Source: an uncultured Bacteroidota bacterium (GTDB lineage Bacteria; Bacteroidota; Bacteroidia; AKYH767-A; 2013-40CM-41-45). Taken from it: DNA of 64,000 nucleotides. The number at the start of each line of letters is the position of its first letter. The first letter of the stretch is position 1. The notes beneath the pieces are model-generated. The model had not been told where the DNA came from and did no database searches. It was given only the letters and a program-made list of their open reading frames with translations. Positions 53,427 to 63,227 of this stretch are shown here, in pieces. The stretch covers positions 62,001 to 126,000 of the forward strand of contig CALMQM010000102.1 of assembly GCA_937871435.1 (NCBI GenBank), given 5' to 3'. The position numbers were made by a program, and so were the translations under genes.

Positions 53427-54476
53427 ATGAAAAAAGTACTACATAGCTTTCTTTTTGTGTTGCTGACCCTGAGCGGGGAATTAATCCATGCTCAGGATGT
53501 ACATTTTTCACAGTTCTATTCCACGCCTTTGCAGGTAAATCCTGCGATGACCGGTGTCTACGATGGTAAACTTCGTTTCACCAACAATTACCGCACACAA
53601 TGGACTTCTCTTGGAAAAGGATATAAGACGATTCATTCTTCATTGGATGTGCCTGTTGGAAAATCGGATGTAAAGAATAATTACTTCGGTGTAGGCGCGA
53701 TGGTGTATCAGGACAAAGCCGGTGATGCTGGTTTTACTTCCACAATTATTGAAGGAAGTTTGTCTTACGTGACCGCACTGGACGATATTGGTGATCATTA
53801 TTTCTCGATTGGTTTTCAGGGTGGATTAAATCAAAACAGTATTGATCTTTCGAAGACAACCTGGGATACTCAATGGAATGGAGATACGTATGATCCCTCA
53901 TTGCCATCATTTGAGTCGATTCAGTTACAGCAATTCGCCTACCTCGACTTCAATGCTGGTCTGATGTATTTTTATGTTCCTGACGGAAATAATTCACTTG
54001 CTCTTGGCGCGAGTATGTCGCACGTGGGTAGTCCGAATGTGAGTTTTGTGATACGTCAGGATGCGCCACTCAGAAAAAAATTCAATATTCACGGAAGCGG
54101 TGATTTGTCTTTGAACAAAGAAAATCTCACCTGGCTTCAACCCAGATTCCTTGTCAGTCTGCAGGGTTCACAAAAAGAAATTGTAGCCGGTGGATTTTTG
54201 AAAAACAAAGTACAGTTTAAATCACGCTATACGAATTACAAGAAAGAAGCGTATTTTCTTTTTGGCGGATTTTACCGGTACAAAGACGCAGCAATTCTTG
54301 CGGCACGCTTTGAATACAACACGGTCGGCTTAGGTATCAGTTACGATCTGAATACATCCAATCTTTCCAACCTTGCTGGTTCTGCAAGTGCTTTTGAGAT
54401 CAACTTTTCTTATGTGATGTATGTGAAACGCGGGGAGCGTGCGAAGAACTTCAACAAAATGCCTCGCTTCCTGTAA
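53427..54476 (+). CDS. Type IX secretion system membrane protein, PorP/SprF family
   Basis: A 349-residue outer-membrane barrel with a signal peptide (LFVLLTLSGELIHA before QDVHFSQFY). The start of the mature protein, VHFSQFYSTPLQVNPAMTGVYDGKLRFTNNYRTQW, is the textbook PorP/SprF opening; the middle has FGVGAMVYQDKAGDAGF and the C-terminal strand INFSYVMYVKR. The family places or holds T9SS type B proteins at the surface, and the gene lies 24 bases after its likely client, so the two form a cargo-partner pair. Confidence 0.94.
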   Translation: MKKVLHSFLFVLLTLSGELIHAQDVHFSQFYSTPLQVNPAMTGVYDGKLRFTNNYRTQWTSLGKGYKTIHSSLDVPVGKSDVKNNYFGVGAMVYQDKAGDAGFTSTIIEGSLSYVTALDDIGDHYFSIGFQGGLNQNSIDLSKTTWDTQWNGDTYDPSLPSFESIQLQQFAYLDFNAGLMYFYVPDGNNSLALGASMSHVGSPNVSFVIRQDAPLRKKFNIHGSGDLSLNKENLTWLQPRFLVSLQGSQKEIVAGGFLKNKVQFKSRYTNYKKEAYFLFGGFYRYKDAAILAARFEYNTVGLGISYDLNTSNLSNLAGSASAFEINFSYVMYVKRGERAKNFNKMPRFL

Positions 54477-54480
54477 GAGT

Positions 54481-56982
54481 TTATTCCTGATAATAAATTC
54501 GTTTTACTCTCTGCGAAACTCCTGCTAAAATTTCATAAGGTATAGTTCCGAGTGCGTTTGCAATTTCCGTAACTGTTGGATCTGCACCGAATACGATCAC
54601 TTCATCCCCTTCTTTTGCTGGAATATCGGTGATGTCAAGCATACACATGTCCATACACACATTGCCGATGATTGGCGCTTTTTTCCCGTTTACCAGCATT
54701 GATCCCACGCCGTTTCCGAGTCGGCGGTTGATACCATCAGCATATCCGATTGCCACTGTCGCGATCAGAGAATCACGCGTGAGTTTTCCTTTTCTGCTGT
54801 AACCAATGGTTTCATTTGAAGGAACAGATTTAATTTGTGAAATGGTCGTTTTGAGAGTGGCTACATGTTGCAGCTGTTGTTGTTCGTTGTTAGTGGCAGC
54901 GAATCCATACAAACCGATCCCCAGTCGAACCATATCCATTTGAGCTTCACTGAAACGGAGAATACCGGATGAGTTCAGAATATGTCGTGTAATCGGATAT
55001 TCAAATTCCTGCTGAATTGCTTTGCTCATTTTTACAAAACGATCCAATTGCAATTGAGTGAATCCATCGTGTTCCGCTTCATCACTTGCAGCCAGATGAG
55101 AAAAGACAGATTCTACACGGATGTTTTTATTGTTTCTCAGACGAACAACGAGCTCATTGATTTCTGATTCTTCAAATCCGAGCCGGCGCATTCCGGTGTC
55201 CAGTTTGATATGGATACGAAACGGATCTCCATCGTGTTTTCTCAGAACTTCGTTCAACTGATTCAGGAGTCTGAAATTATACATCTCCGGTTCGAGGCGA
55301 TAGCGAATCATCGCTTCAAAACTTTGCACTTCCGGATTCATCACCATGATCGGAAGGGTGATGCCGGCTTCACGGAGTTCGACACCTTCATCTGTGTATG
55401 CAACAGCAAGGTAATCGACATGATGAAACTGAAGGATATTGGCAATCTCAAAACTTCCGCTTCCGTATGACATGGCTTTTACCATAGCCATTAATTTGGT
55501 TGTCGGTTTAATTCTTGAGCGATAATAATTGAGGTTATGTACGAGCGCATTGAGATTAATCTCCATTACTGTTTCATGCGCTTTCTGCTGAAGCATTTTT
55601 CCGATCTTTTCAAATCCGAATGGTCTTGCTCCTTTCAACAGAATGGTTTCATCACGGAAATCTGAAATGCTGCTTTCGCGTAAAAAATCATCTGTTGATG
55701 CGAAAAATTTAGCCGGCAGTTTGAACATCTGTTGTTGCCGAACAATAGCTTCACCGATCCCGATCATTTTATCGACACCTTTAGCAGACAGAAGCTGAGC
55801 AACTTCGCGGTAGAGGTTTTCTTCATTCCTTCCGCTTTGAAGAATATCTGAAAGAATGATTGTCCTGACATTGTGTTGCTTTTGCTGATTTAAAAAATCC
55901 AAAGCAATCGTCAGTGAGCCTATATCTGAATTGTAACTGTCGTTGATGACAGAAGTATTGTTAATGCCGTTTTTCATCTCCAGGCGCATGGCCACAGGAT
56001 TGAGAAAATGCATACGTTCACGAATTACATCCTGATCATAGCCAAGATTAATCATGAGCGCCCAGCAGTGAATCGCGTTGTCAACGGATGCATCGTCTGT
56101 GAACGGAATCCGGATGGTATGAAACTGGTTGTTGTAAACACCCTGGATTTCCGATTCATCGGTGCTTTTCGTGATGCGGCCAATCTGTAAATCCGCTTTT
56201 GACTTTTTCGACCAGGTAAAAAAGCGCAGTTTTTCCTGATCAAAAAGTGTGCGTTGAATGGTATCGTGGATCAGGCTAAAATCTTTGCAATAAATTAACG
56301 TGTCAACTCCCAGAAAAAGCTTGAGTTTCTCTTCGACCTTTTGTTGAGAGCCGAGAAAATTCTCATCGTGTGCCGAACCGATATTTGTAAAAATACCGAT
56401 AGTTGGCTTGATCATGTTCTGCAGCTTCTCCATTTCTCCCGGTCTGGAAATTCCGGCTTCAATCAAAGCAAGCTGATGTTCATCGTTCATCAGCCAAAGA
56501 GACAAGGGAACACCTACCTGAGAATTGAAACTCTTCGGACTGCGCACAATATTTTTATCTGAACGAAGAAGCTGGTACAACCATTCTTTTACAATTGTTT
56601 TTCCGTTACTCCCTGTAATGCCCACTACAGGGATATGAAAACGCTGACGATGAAAAGCAGCGAGCTTCTGCATTGCAGCAAGCGCTTCGTTTACGACAAT
56701 AAAATTCGCTTTGAGGACATTGTAATTCTCGCGGTATTCGGAAACGATGAAATTGCGTACTCCCTGTACAACTAATTCCTGAATGAATTTGTGTCCATCG
56801 TGGCGTTCACCTACGATAGCAAAAAACAAAGAGTTTTCCGGGTGAACAATTTTTCTGCTGTCGGTAAGCAGATCAGAAATACGATTGTCCCCGGCATCAT
56901 TCAGGATGAGCTGTCCACCGACAATTTCAGCAATCTGTTCAATTGAATAATATGTCTCAGAAATTCCTGTATTCAACATCAC
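54481..56982 (-). CDS. murF-alr: Fused MurF ligase / alanine racemase
   Basis: An 833-residue fusion. The N-terminal half (~1-450) is MurF (UDP-MurNAc-tripeptide:D-Ala-D-Ala ligase) with P loop GITGSNGKT near 122-130, [16 protein letters not shown] and [12 protein letters not shown]. The C-terminal half (~460-833) is a fold-type III alanine racemase: [17 protein letters not shown], the PLP-binding Lys near residue 501 in [31 protein letters not shown], the catalytic Tyr near 727 in IGYSRKG, and [10 protein letters not shown]. It thus makes D-Ala and uses D-Ala-D-Ala in wall synthesis. The fusion is known in Bacteroidota. Its ATG overlaps tdk by four bases. Confidence 0.95.
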   Translation of the reverse strand: MMLNTGISETYYSIEQIAEIVGGQLILNDAGDNRISDLLTDSRKIVHPENSLFFAIVGERHDGHKFIQELVVQGVRNFIVSEYRENYNVLKANFIVVNEALAAMQKLAAFHRQRFHIPVVGITGSNGKTIVKEWLYQLLRSDKNIVRSPKSFNSQVGVPLSLWLMNDEHQLALIEAGISRPGEMEKLQNMIKPTIGIFTNIGSAHDENFLGSQQKVEEKLKLFLGVDTLIYCKDFSLIHDTIQRTLFDQEKLRFFTWSKKSKADLQIGRITKSTDESEIQGVYNNQFHTIRIPFTDDASVDNAIHCWALMINLGYDQDVIRERMHFLNPVAMRLEMKNGINNTSVINDSYNSDIGSLTIALDFLNQQKQHNVRTIILSDILQSGRNEENLYREVAQLLSAKGVDKMIGIGEAIVRQQQMFKLPAKFFASTDDFLRESSISDFRDETILLKGARPFGFEKIGKMLQQKAHETVMEINLNALVHNLNYYRSRIKPTTKLMAMVKAMSYGSGSFEIANILQFHHVDYLAVAYTDEGVELREAGITLPIMVMNPEVQSFEAMIRYRLEPEMYNFRLLNQLNEVLRKHDGDPFRIHIKLDTGMRRLGFEESEINELVVRLRNNKNIRVESVFSHLAASDEAEHDGFTQLQLDRFVKMSKAIQQEFEYPITRHILNSSGILRFSEAQMDMVRLGIGLYGFAATNNEQQQLQHVATLKTTISQIKSVPSNETIGYSRKGKLTRDSLIATVAIGYADGINRRLGNGVGSMLVNGKKAPIIGNVCMDMCMLDITDIPAKEGDEVIVFGADPTVTEIANALGTIPYEILAGVSQRVKRIYYQE

Positions 56983-57563
56983 ATATTTTTTTCCCGCTCT
57001 TCATTAAAACAAGCGCGGCACAAAGGGACATAACTTTCCTGTTCACCTAATAATATTCTGGAAGAATTTGCAACGGTCCGGTGAGAGTAATTTGCCAGGT
57101 TGCCACATTTCATACATATCGCATGTACTTTGGTCACAAATTCCGCAATGGCAACCAGGCCGGGAATCGGGCCGAAAGGTTTTCCAAGATAGTCCATGTC
57201 CAGACCGGCAACCATTACACGGATTCCGCGGTTGGCCAGTTTTTCACAGACGGAAGGAAGTTCTTCATCAAAAAACTGTGCTTCATCAATTCCTACTACT
57301 TCCACATCATTGGCAAGTAATAGAATTTGAGAAGATGAATCCACCGGCGTACTTGGGATAAAGTTCGCATCGTGCGAAACCACATTTTCTTCGTGGTAGC
57401 GGGTATCGACTTTAGGTTTAAATATTTCTACTTTTTGTTTTGCGATGCGTGCTCTTTTCAACCGGCGGATCAACTCTTCTGTTTTACCGGAAAACATTGA
57501 CCCGCAAATCACTTCTATGTGACCGCGGTGAGGATCGCCGGCATTTAAATTCTCTAAAAACAT
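56979..57563 (-). CDS. tdk: Thymidine kinase
   Basis: A 194-residue type II thymidine kinase for the nucleotide salvage pathway. The P loop is [18 protein letters not shown] near residues 22-39, the DEAQFF catalytic motif is seen, and the zinc knuckle has CMKCGN with CRACFNEE near the C-terminus. The lasso segment holds YVPLCRACF and GEQESYV. It starts 20 bases downstream of a -7 element (57583-57590) and its stop overlaps the murF-alr start, so the two are coexpressed. Confidence 0.95.
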   Translation of the reverse strand: MFLENLNAGDPHRGHIEVICGSMFSGKTEELIRRLKRARIAKQKVEIFKPKVDTRYHEENVVSHDANFIPSTPVDSSSQILLLANDVEVVGIDEAQFFDEELPSVCEKLANRGIRVMVAGLDMDYLGKPFGPIPGLVAIAEFVTKVHAICMKCGNLANYSHRTVANSSRILLGEQESYVPLCRACFNEEREKNM

Positions 57564-57582
57564 GAAGTAATAATTTGTTGAG

Positions 57583-57590
57583 CAAAGCTA
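57583..57590 (-). promoter_or_regulatory. -7 element before tdk
   Basis: Minus-strand TAGCTTTG fits TAnnTTTG; the leader would be about 16 nt. The rest of the 263-base gap to 57827 shows no clear site. Confidence 0.4.
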
Positions 57591-57826
57591 TGCGTTTTGA
57601 TGGGATATTACCTGTGTAAGCGAAAAAGTGGTGATAAAAAATTCAAAAGAAATTACGGTTTCGCGAGGTCGACGGGAGTTCGCGAATTCACCAATTCTGA
57701 ACCTGAATATTGATTTTTTCAAATTTCTTAAAAAATAAAGGTTTCATTTTCACATAAAAATATAGTTACATCAGTCCCGGATGATTTCTTACAACATTTT
57801 CCCTAAAGCTCCGTTTAAACCTGCAT

Positions 57827-58738
57827 ATGGCAACTCAAGAATTACACCGACAGATAGAAAGTCGTCTGAAACATCTACTTGATCTACAGACTGAAATGCA
57901 GCAGCACGCATCTTCGATTCCGTATGCGGAGATTGATCTTTTTCTACAGAAAGTAAGGCAACTTTATGAGGCTTCACTCCTCCTCCACCATCACAATGCG
58001 CTAAGGACAATGGAAGAGTTGGAAGCTGCCATCGCTGAGAGATATGCAAGACAAACGGAAGCTGTTAAAGTTGCAAGCGTCGGGACTGACAATAACCGAA
58101 TTTCTCAGGTAGAAACTGTTTCCGAAATACAAAATACGACTGTCGTACCTCAACAGGAAAAACCTGTTGTGCAAGTCTCTGCTAACTTGCCGAAAGAAGT
58201 GACCAAAGAGGAAAAACCGGAAATCATACTTCCGCCTGTAGCGGAAAAAACGATCCGGCAGGAAGTTTCTCCTGTTCAACAGGCAATACAAGAGCTGATA
58301 TCGGATAGAGGGATCAAACAAGATCCTGAATCCGCGACGCAATCAATTCCAAAACCGAAAAAAATCAGTGGGGACTTGCACGAGATGTTCGATGAAGTAC
58401 CAACGCTTGCAGGAAAATTCGAGGAGCATGAAACATTAGGTGAACGGATTGCCACATCCGCAACTCCAACACGCGTCGGCGAAAAGATGCAACGTAAAGC
58501 AGTGAAAGATCTGAAAGCGGCAATTGGTTTAAATGAGAAATTTCAGTTCATCAATCAATTATTTGGCGGAGATGCAGGCACCTACCATCATTCCATTGAA
58601 CTACTGAATTCCTGTGCGAGTGTTGATGCAGCAAAAAACTATGTCAATTCTACTCTGCAACCCAAATATCAATGGGATATGAACAGCAGTCCGGTTACTC
58701 TGTTCATTGATTTGGTTGAAAGAAGGTTTCTCACCTAA
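57827..58738 (+). CDS. Uncharacterised 303-residue protein upstream of rsmI
   Basis: I recognise no named family. Residues 1-75 are helical (MATQELHRQIESRLKHLLDLQTEMQQ, IDLFLQKVRQLYEASLLLHHHNALRTMEEL). Residues ~80-195 are polar, Pro- and Gln-rich and likely disordered. Residues ~210-303 look like a conserved helical domain (LKAAIGLNEKFQFINQLFGGDAGTYHHSIELLNSC, NSSPVTLFIDLVERRF). The shape is like a small adaptor with flexible middle. It has no signal peptide or membrane helix. It is ten bases upstream of rsmI on the same strand, an arrangement that could mean shared expression. Confidence 0.7.
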   Translation: MATQELHRQIESRLKHLLDLQTEMQQHASSIPYAEIDLFLQKVRQLYEASLLLHHHNALRTMEELEAAIAERYARQTEAVKVASVGTDNNRISQVETVSEIQNTTVVPQQEKPVVQVSANLPKEVTKEEKPEIILPPVAEKTIRQEVSPVQQAIQELISDRGIKQDPESATQSIPKPKKISGDLHEMFDEVPTLAGKFEEHETLGERIATSATPTRVGEKMQRKAVKDLKAAIGLNEKFQFINQLFGGDAGTYHHSIELLNSCASVDAAKNYVNSTLQPKYQWDMNSSPVTLFIDLVERRFLT

Positions 58739-58747
58739 TTAAGGGTC

Positions 58748-59419
58748 ATGTCGATACTCTATCTGGTTCCGACACCGATTGGAAACCTGGAAGATATTAC
58801 TTTACGCGCCATCCGAATTTTGAAGGAGGTGGATCTCATCCTCGCTGAAGATACACGCACAAGTGGTTTTCTTCTCAAACATCTTGGTATTGAAAAGCGG
58901 ATGCAATCGTATCATGCCCACAATGAACACAAAGTGGTGGAAGATATTGTTGCAAGAATTTCCGCCGGAGAAAAAATAGCACTCATCACCGATGCAGGAA
59001 CACCGGGAATTTCAGATCCCGGTTTTTTAATTGCCCGTGAATGTGTTCGTCAGGATGTTCCTTTTGAAACGCTGCCCGGACCAACAGCATTGATTCCTGC
59101 TCTTGTTAATTCAGGCTTACCGGGTGATCGTTTCTGCTTTGAAGGATTTCTTCCTCAGAAAAAAGGACGTCATACTCGTTTGACCTCATTACAAGCAGAG
59201 GAAAGAACGATGATTTTTTATGAATCTCCTTTTCGCCTTGTGAAGACTCTTGAACAATTTTCTGAATATTTCGGAGAAGAACGAAAAGTAAGCGTCACAC
59301 GTGAGTTAAGTAAATTACACGAAGAGAATTACCATGGTACCTTAAAAGAAGCGCACGCCCATTTCTCAGCTAAAACTGTGAAAGGGGAAATCGTGATTGT
59401 GTTGGGTGGGAAGGAGTGA
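58748..59419 (+). CDS. rsmI: 16S rRNA (cytidine(1402)-2'-O)-methyltransferase
   Basis: A 223-residue tetrapyrrole-methylase-fold enzyme that, with RsmH, makes m4Cm1402 at the ribosomal P site. Features: LYLVPTPIGNLEDITLRAIRIL, AEDTRTSGFLLKHLGI, LITDAGTPGISDPGFLIAREC, LPGPTALIPALVNSGLP, FEGFLPQKKGRH, YESPFRLVKTLEQF and the final GEIVIVLGG. The sequence is slightly short but complete. The stop is followed at once by repeat DNA. Confidence 0.95.
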   Translation: MSILYLVPTPIGNLEDITLRAIRILKEVDLILAEDTRTSGFLLKHLGIEKRMQSYHAHNEHKVVEDIVARISAGEKIALITDAGTPGISDPGFLIARECVRQDVPFETLPGPTALIPALVNSGLPGDRFCFEGFLPQKKGRHTRLTSLQAEERTMIFYESPFRLVKTLEQFSEYFGEERKVSVTRELSKLHEENYHGTLKEAHAHFSAKTVKGEIVIVLGGKE

Positions 59420-59473
59420 TTGGGTTATTGGTTTCAGGTTTCGGGATTCGTGTTTCGTGTTTCGGGTTTCGTG

Positions 59474-59733
59474 TTTCGTGTTCATGATTTGTAGGATGTA
59501 ACCAACAACCATCAACCATCAACCAACAACTTATTTCAGGTTTCGTGTTCATGATTTGTAGGATGTAACCAACAACCATCAACCAACAACTTATTTCGGG
59601 TTTCGTGTTCATGATTTGTAGGATGTAACCAACAACCGACAACAATCAACCAACAACTTATTTCAGGTTTCGTGTTCATGATTTGTAGGATGTAACCAAC
59701 AACCGACAACCATCAACCAACAACTTATTTCTT
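59474..59733. repeat. Tandem repeat, four copies of a 60/67-base unit
   Basis: Units start at 59474, 59541, 59601 and 59668 (spacing 67, 60, 67), each with TTTCGTGTTCATGATTTGTA, GGATGTAACCAACAACC and CAACAACTTATTTC. The 7-base difference comes from an extra AACCATC-type sub-unit. It fills much of the 564-base gap between rsmI and the next gene and is preceded (59430-59473) by GTTTCGGG-type runs as near leuS. Confidence 0.9.
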
Positions 59734-59744
59734 GTTTCGTGTTT

Positions 59745-59880
59745 CGAGTACTTGGTACCTGAAGCATCGTCCCTAGTCCCCCGTCCTATGTCCCTACTTT
59801 TGGATTCCTAATACCTCGTACCTAATACTTTGTACCTAATACCTGGTACCAAGTGCCTAGTACCTAATACATAGTAGCAA
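59745..59880. repeat. Degenerate array based on GTACCTAATAC
   Basis: GTACCTAATAC recurs exactly at 59818, 59832 and 59860, within similar near-copies (GGTACC, CTAATAC, CCTAGT). It directly follows the tandem repeat. The remaining ~100 bases up to 59984 hold no site I can name. Confidence 0.75.
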
Positions 59881-59983
59881 ATGCCCACAACCATTCACCA
59901 TTTCCTAACTTTTGTAAACAATCCATTTCTTCACGACATAGCCAATATCATTCTCGAAATTAGGGGTCAGAATCGAGGGGGTT

Positions 59984-61216
59984 ATGCGATTTTTATGGGG
60001 GTTTTCATTTGTCTGGGTGATTTCAGTGATTGGAGTCAATGGACAGAATTTGTGTACAAACGGCGATTTTGACACTTTCACCACCCTGCCCAATAATTAC
60101 GCACAGGTCTGCTATGCTAACGGATGGACCAGTCCCAGCGGTATTTGCGCGCTGGTTGTTGGCACAGGAAGTCCTGACTATTATAATGTCGGTGGAACCG
60201 GAGGATGTAAACCACCAGCGACATGGTGGGCGACAGTTTCTCCTCACAGCGGAACCGGCATGGAGGGTTTTGCAGCATGGTACAGCGGTAATTACCGGGA
60301 ATATATTTCCAGACAATTAAGCAGCCCTTTAATCGTTGGGCAGTTATATACAGTCTCATTCTGGTATACCAATGGAGTGAGTACGATCCACGGCTATGGA
60401 TGTAATAACCTTGGAGTATCGTTTTCTTCTGCTCCACTCACCCAATCCGGAGGCAACCCAATTTCATATGTTCCTCAACTTGAATCATCGGCTATCCTCT
60501 ACTCAACAACCTGGCAACGTCTCGCATTTTTATACACACCTGCTACAGCAGATCAATACATAACTATTGGCAATTTCAGAACGAATGCTCTTACAAGCAT
60601 TTCCCTTCTCGGTACAGGAACAACTGGTGCATATTATTACATTGATGATGTGTCTGTGAGTCCGGGAAACAGTTTACCTGTTGAACTGATAGCATTCACT
60701 GCAGAAAAGAAAGATCAACATATAGATCTTCACTGGACAACCGCTTCTGAAATTCAAAATCAATATTTTTCGATTGAAAGAAGTAAGGATGGAACTTCTT
60801 TTGAAGCCATCGGTCGTATGAACGGTGCAGGAAACAGTACAACCTTGAAAGAATATTCATTCAGTGATGAACAGTCTTGGAAGGGAATAAATTATTATCG
60901 CCTTGCACAAACAGATATCGATGGCACAGTGAATTACAGTAGGATCGTAGCATGCAGAATGAAAGGTGACAGGAATATTTCCTGGAATTATCAGGAGCAT
61001 GAACACTTACTTAAATTTTTCTTTAATGAATTATATAACAACAGACCGCAGGTGCGCTTATACGATATGACCGGAAAAATTGTGTATGCATCACAGGCTT
61101 TGAGCAATCAAAATCTTGAAATCTCTACTCTTGAATTCACATCCGGTTTATATGGAATAGCTGTCGATTCCGAAGATGAACATTGTAGCGGAACATTTTT
61201 TGTAAGTCACAACTAA
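59984..61216 (+). CDS. Secreted protein with T9SS type A sorting domain
   Basis: A 410-residue protein with a signal peptide (FLWGFSFVWVISVIGVNG). Residues ~22-225 form a Cys-containing beta domain like a carbohydrate-binding jelly roll (LCTNGDFDTFTTLPNNYAQVCYANGW, YTVSFWYTNGV, YYIDDVSVSPGN). Residues ~230-320 resemble a linker domain (PVELIAFTAEKKDQHIDLHWTTASEIQNQYFSIERSKDG, YYRLAQTDIDG) common before the C-terminal signal, and ~335-410 is a type A sorting domain (RLYDMTGKIVYA, LEFTSGLYGIAV). Only the delivery route is known; the ligand is not. A strong low-complexity repeat block lies upstream. Confidence 0.85.
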   Translation: MRFLWGFSFVWVISVIGVNGQNLCTNGDFDTFTTLPNNYAQVCYANGWTSPSGICALVVGTGSPDYYNVGGTGGCKPPATWWATVSPHSGTGMEGFAAWYSGNYREYISRQLSSPLIVGQLYTVSFWYTNGVSTIHGYGCNNLGVSFSSAPLTQSGGNPISYVPQLESSAILYSTTWQRLAFLYTPATADQYITIGNFRTNALTSISLLGTGTTGAYYYIDDVSVSPGNSLPVELIAFTAEKKDQHIDLHWTTASEIQNQYFSIERSKDGTSFEAIGRMNGAGNSTTLKEYSFSDEQSWKGINYYRLAQTDIDGTVNYSRIVACRMKGDRNISWNYQEHEHLLKFFFNELYNNRPQVRLYDMTGKIVYASQALSNQNLEISTLEFTSGLYGIAVDSEDEHCSGTFFVSHN

Positions 61217-61449
61217 TCAATTCAGGAGAGTATTTTCGATTTCCAATAAACGCTATTAATATTGTCTGCTTAGAGGAAATTCCTGTCAAGCTTGTTTCAA
61301 TTTCCTGCTTTCGTAGAATACTATTCAGCTGTACTGTTAATCGATAAAGGGTAAACTGACATAGGTCATGAACACTGAACCGAAATTTTTAATTACATTT
61401 CATGTTCGAAACTGTTCATTTCATCATTTTCAGACAGGTTAATGATCCT

Positions 61450-63123
61450 ATGAATCGATCTATGCTTCCGCAAAAATCATTTATAAATTTTGTCATCTGC
61501 TTAGTTATTTTATTTCTTATCCAGTTGCTGGTAACATTCAACACGGAACTTTTTCACGATGAAGCATACTATTGGATGTATTCTCAGTATCCGGATTGGG
61601 GATATTTTGACCACCCGCCGATGGTGGCGATTCTTATCAGGCTTGGAAACAATTTATTCGCTGGTGAAGGCGGAAACCGAATCCTCTTTTTGATCCTTAA
61701 CTTCTCTTCCATCTTTCTCTTGTATCGTCTGCTACAACCAAAAAATCTCTTGCTGTTTACATTCCTGATTGGTTCCTGTTCTTTCTTCCTCTTGTATGGC
61801 TTTTTAACTTTCCCGGATACACCGCTGGTATTTTTCAGTTTATTGTTTTTCCTGAGTTATAAAAAATACCTGCAAAATGATTCCGTAAGCAATTCACTGT
61901 GGATGGTAATTTCCATGACAGGAATGCTCTACAGTAAATACCATGGAATACTGATCCTCGTGTTTACACTTTTATCCAATCTCCGTTTATTGAAAAACCT
62001 GTCCTTTTATTGGATCGTATTCATTACAACCCTGGTTTATATTCCGCATTTGTACTGGCAATACACTCACTCCTGGGCAGCGGTAAAATTTCAATTGATA
62101 GACAGAACTCAAAGCGTATACAAAATCTCCTATTTTTTTTCTTACCTGTTGCAGCCATTTATCCTTTTCGGCTTATCAGGAATTCCGATCTTCTATGCAG
62201 CGTGGAAAACCAGAGCTGATTCCGGTTTTGAGAAATCACTAAAATGGAACATTGCCGGAGTTTTGTGCTTTTTCCTGTTGTTTTCTTTTTCAAGAAGAAT
62301 TGAAGCGAACTGGACAAACATTTTGTCAGGGCCGTTCATTTGCCTGGCTTATGGTGAATTGCAAAATAATCTTCGTCTCGTACAAAAATATTTTCGTTTC
62401 CTTTTCATCCCAACTTTTGCAACCTATTTGTTTGCATTGAGTTGTTTTGTATTTGACATACTTCCCTCCGGCTGGAACCTTTCTTCCGAAATTCATCATC
62501 AGAAATTGTGGTCATCACAAATTGAAAACGCGACACGACATCGTCCGGTAGTGTTTTTCAATTCTTATCAGATGGCAGCCAAATATCAATTCTACAGCGG
62601 AATTGTTTCCTATACATTAAACGACAATAAATTCAGAAACAATCAATACAGTTTTTGGCCAATAGAAGACTCATTACTTGGAAAAGAAGTTGCAATCATT
62701 CCAAACTGGAATGAAAGATCTTTCGACAGCGTACAAACTGTAAGGGGAAAATATTCCTTCCGGATCATGGACCACTTTGTTTCATTTGGAAGAATAAAAA
62801 TAATCCCGGAACACTCATCGTATTCTTTTCAGGCCGGAAAAACATCCGAACTGGATTTTCAACTTGTTGTTCCGGACACATTGTACATTCCATACATGCG
62901 TACAACGGATGCGACAATGTGTTATAGTTTTTTCAAAAATGGAAAAGAATTTCAAACCAAAAGATCAGAACTTTTCATGAGTAATTTGTCAACCAACAAA
63001 TCAAATACTATTCACATCGATTCACCTGCTGAACCGGGAGAATATCAACTCAATTTGTCTATTCAGACCGGCATACTGCAACCGACAATGAATAGTGATC
63101 CGATTGGAATTAGAATTTATTAA
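61450..63123 (+). CDS. Glycosyltransferase family 39 (ArnT/PMT-like) membrane protein
   Basis: A 557-residue protein with about ten to twelve membrane helices in residues ~10-345 and a soluble beta-rich C-terminal part (~360-557). The first outer loop holds the catalytic motif FHDEAYYWMYSQYPDWGYFDHPPM (the conserved Asp-Glu and Asp-His), and helix 4-5 has TFPDTPLVFFSLLF. The family transfers a sugar from a polyprenyl-phosphate donor to lipid A or proteins in the periplasm. The acceptor is unknown. I chose the ATG at 61450 over one 16 codons upstream. No partner gene is adjacent. Confidence 0.88.
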   Translation: MNRSMLPQKSFINFVICLVILFLIQLLVTFNTELFHDEAYYWMYSQYPDWGYFDHPPMVAILIRLGNNLFAGEGGNRILFLILNFSSIFLLYRLLQPKNLLLFTFLIGSCSFFLLYGFLTFPDTPLVFFSLLFFLSYKKYLQNDSVSNSLWMVISMTGMLYSKYHGILILVFTLLSNLRLLKNLSFYWIVFITTLVYIPHLYWQYTHSWAAVKFQLIDRTQSVYKISYFFSYLLQPFILFGLSGIPIFYAAWKTRADSGFEKSLKWNIAGVLCFFLLFSFSRRIEANWTNILSGPFICLAYGELQNNLRLVQKYFRFLFIPTFATYLFALSCFVFDILPSGWNLSSEIHHQKLWSSQIENATRHRPVVFFNSYQMAAKYQFYSGIVSYTLNDNKFRNNQYSFWPIEDSLLGKEVAIIPNWNERSFDSVQTVRGKYSFRIMDHFVSFGRIKIIPEHSSYSFQAGKTSELDFQLVVPDTLYIPYMRTTDATMCYSFFKNGKEFQTKRSELFMSNLSTNKSNTIHIDSPAEPGEYQLNLSIQTGILQPTMNSDPIGIRIY

Positions 63124-63227
63124 TTGTCCGGAAAATTAAAGACGCGGAAATAAAAACAGCGTACATTATCATTCTATTTTTCATTCCCAAAGAACAGAAT
63201 GAAAGTAAAAAGTCCACCGTATCAGGC

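Noticed and set aside
59370-59645. Minus-strand 91-codon frame in the tandem repeat
   Set aside because: Its protein simply repeats the DNA unit (VGYILQIMNTKPEISCWLM twice) and ends inside rsmI antisense; no start signal or protein character.
59474-59880. CRISPR array
   Set aside because: The units are contiguous, differing only by internal sub-repeats, with no unique spacers and no cas genes in the window.
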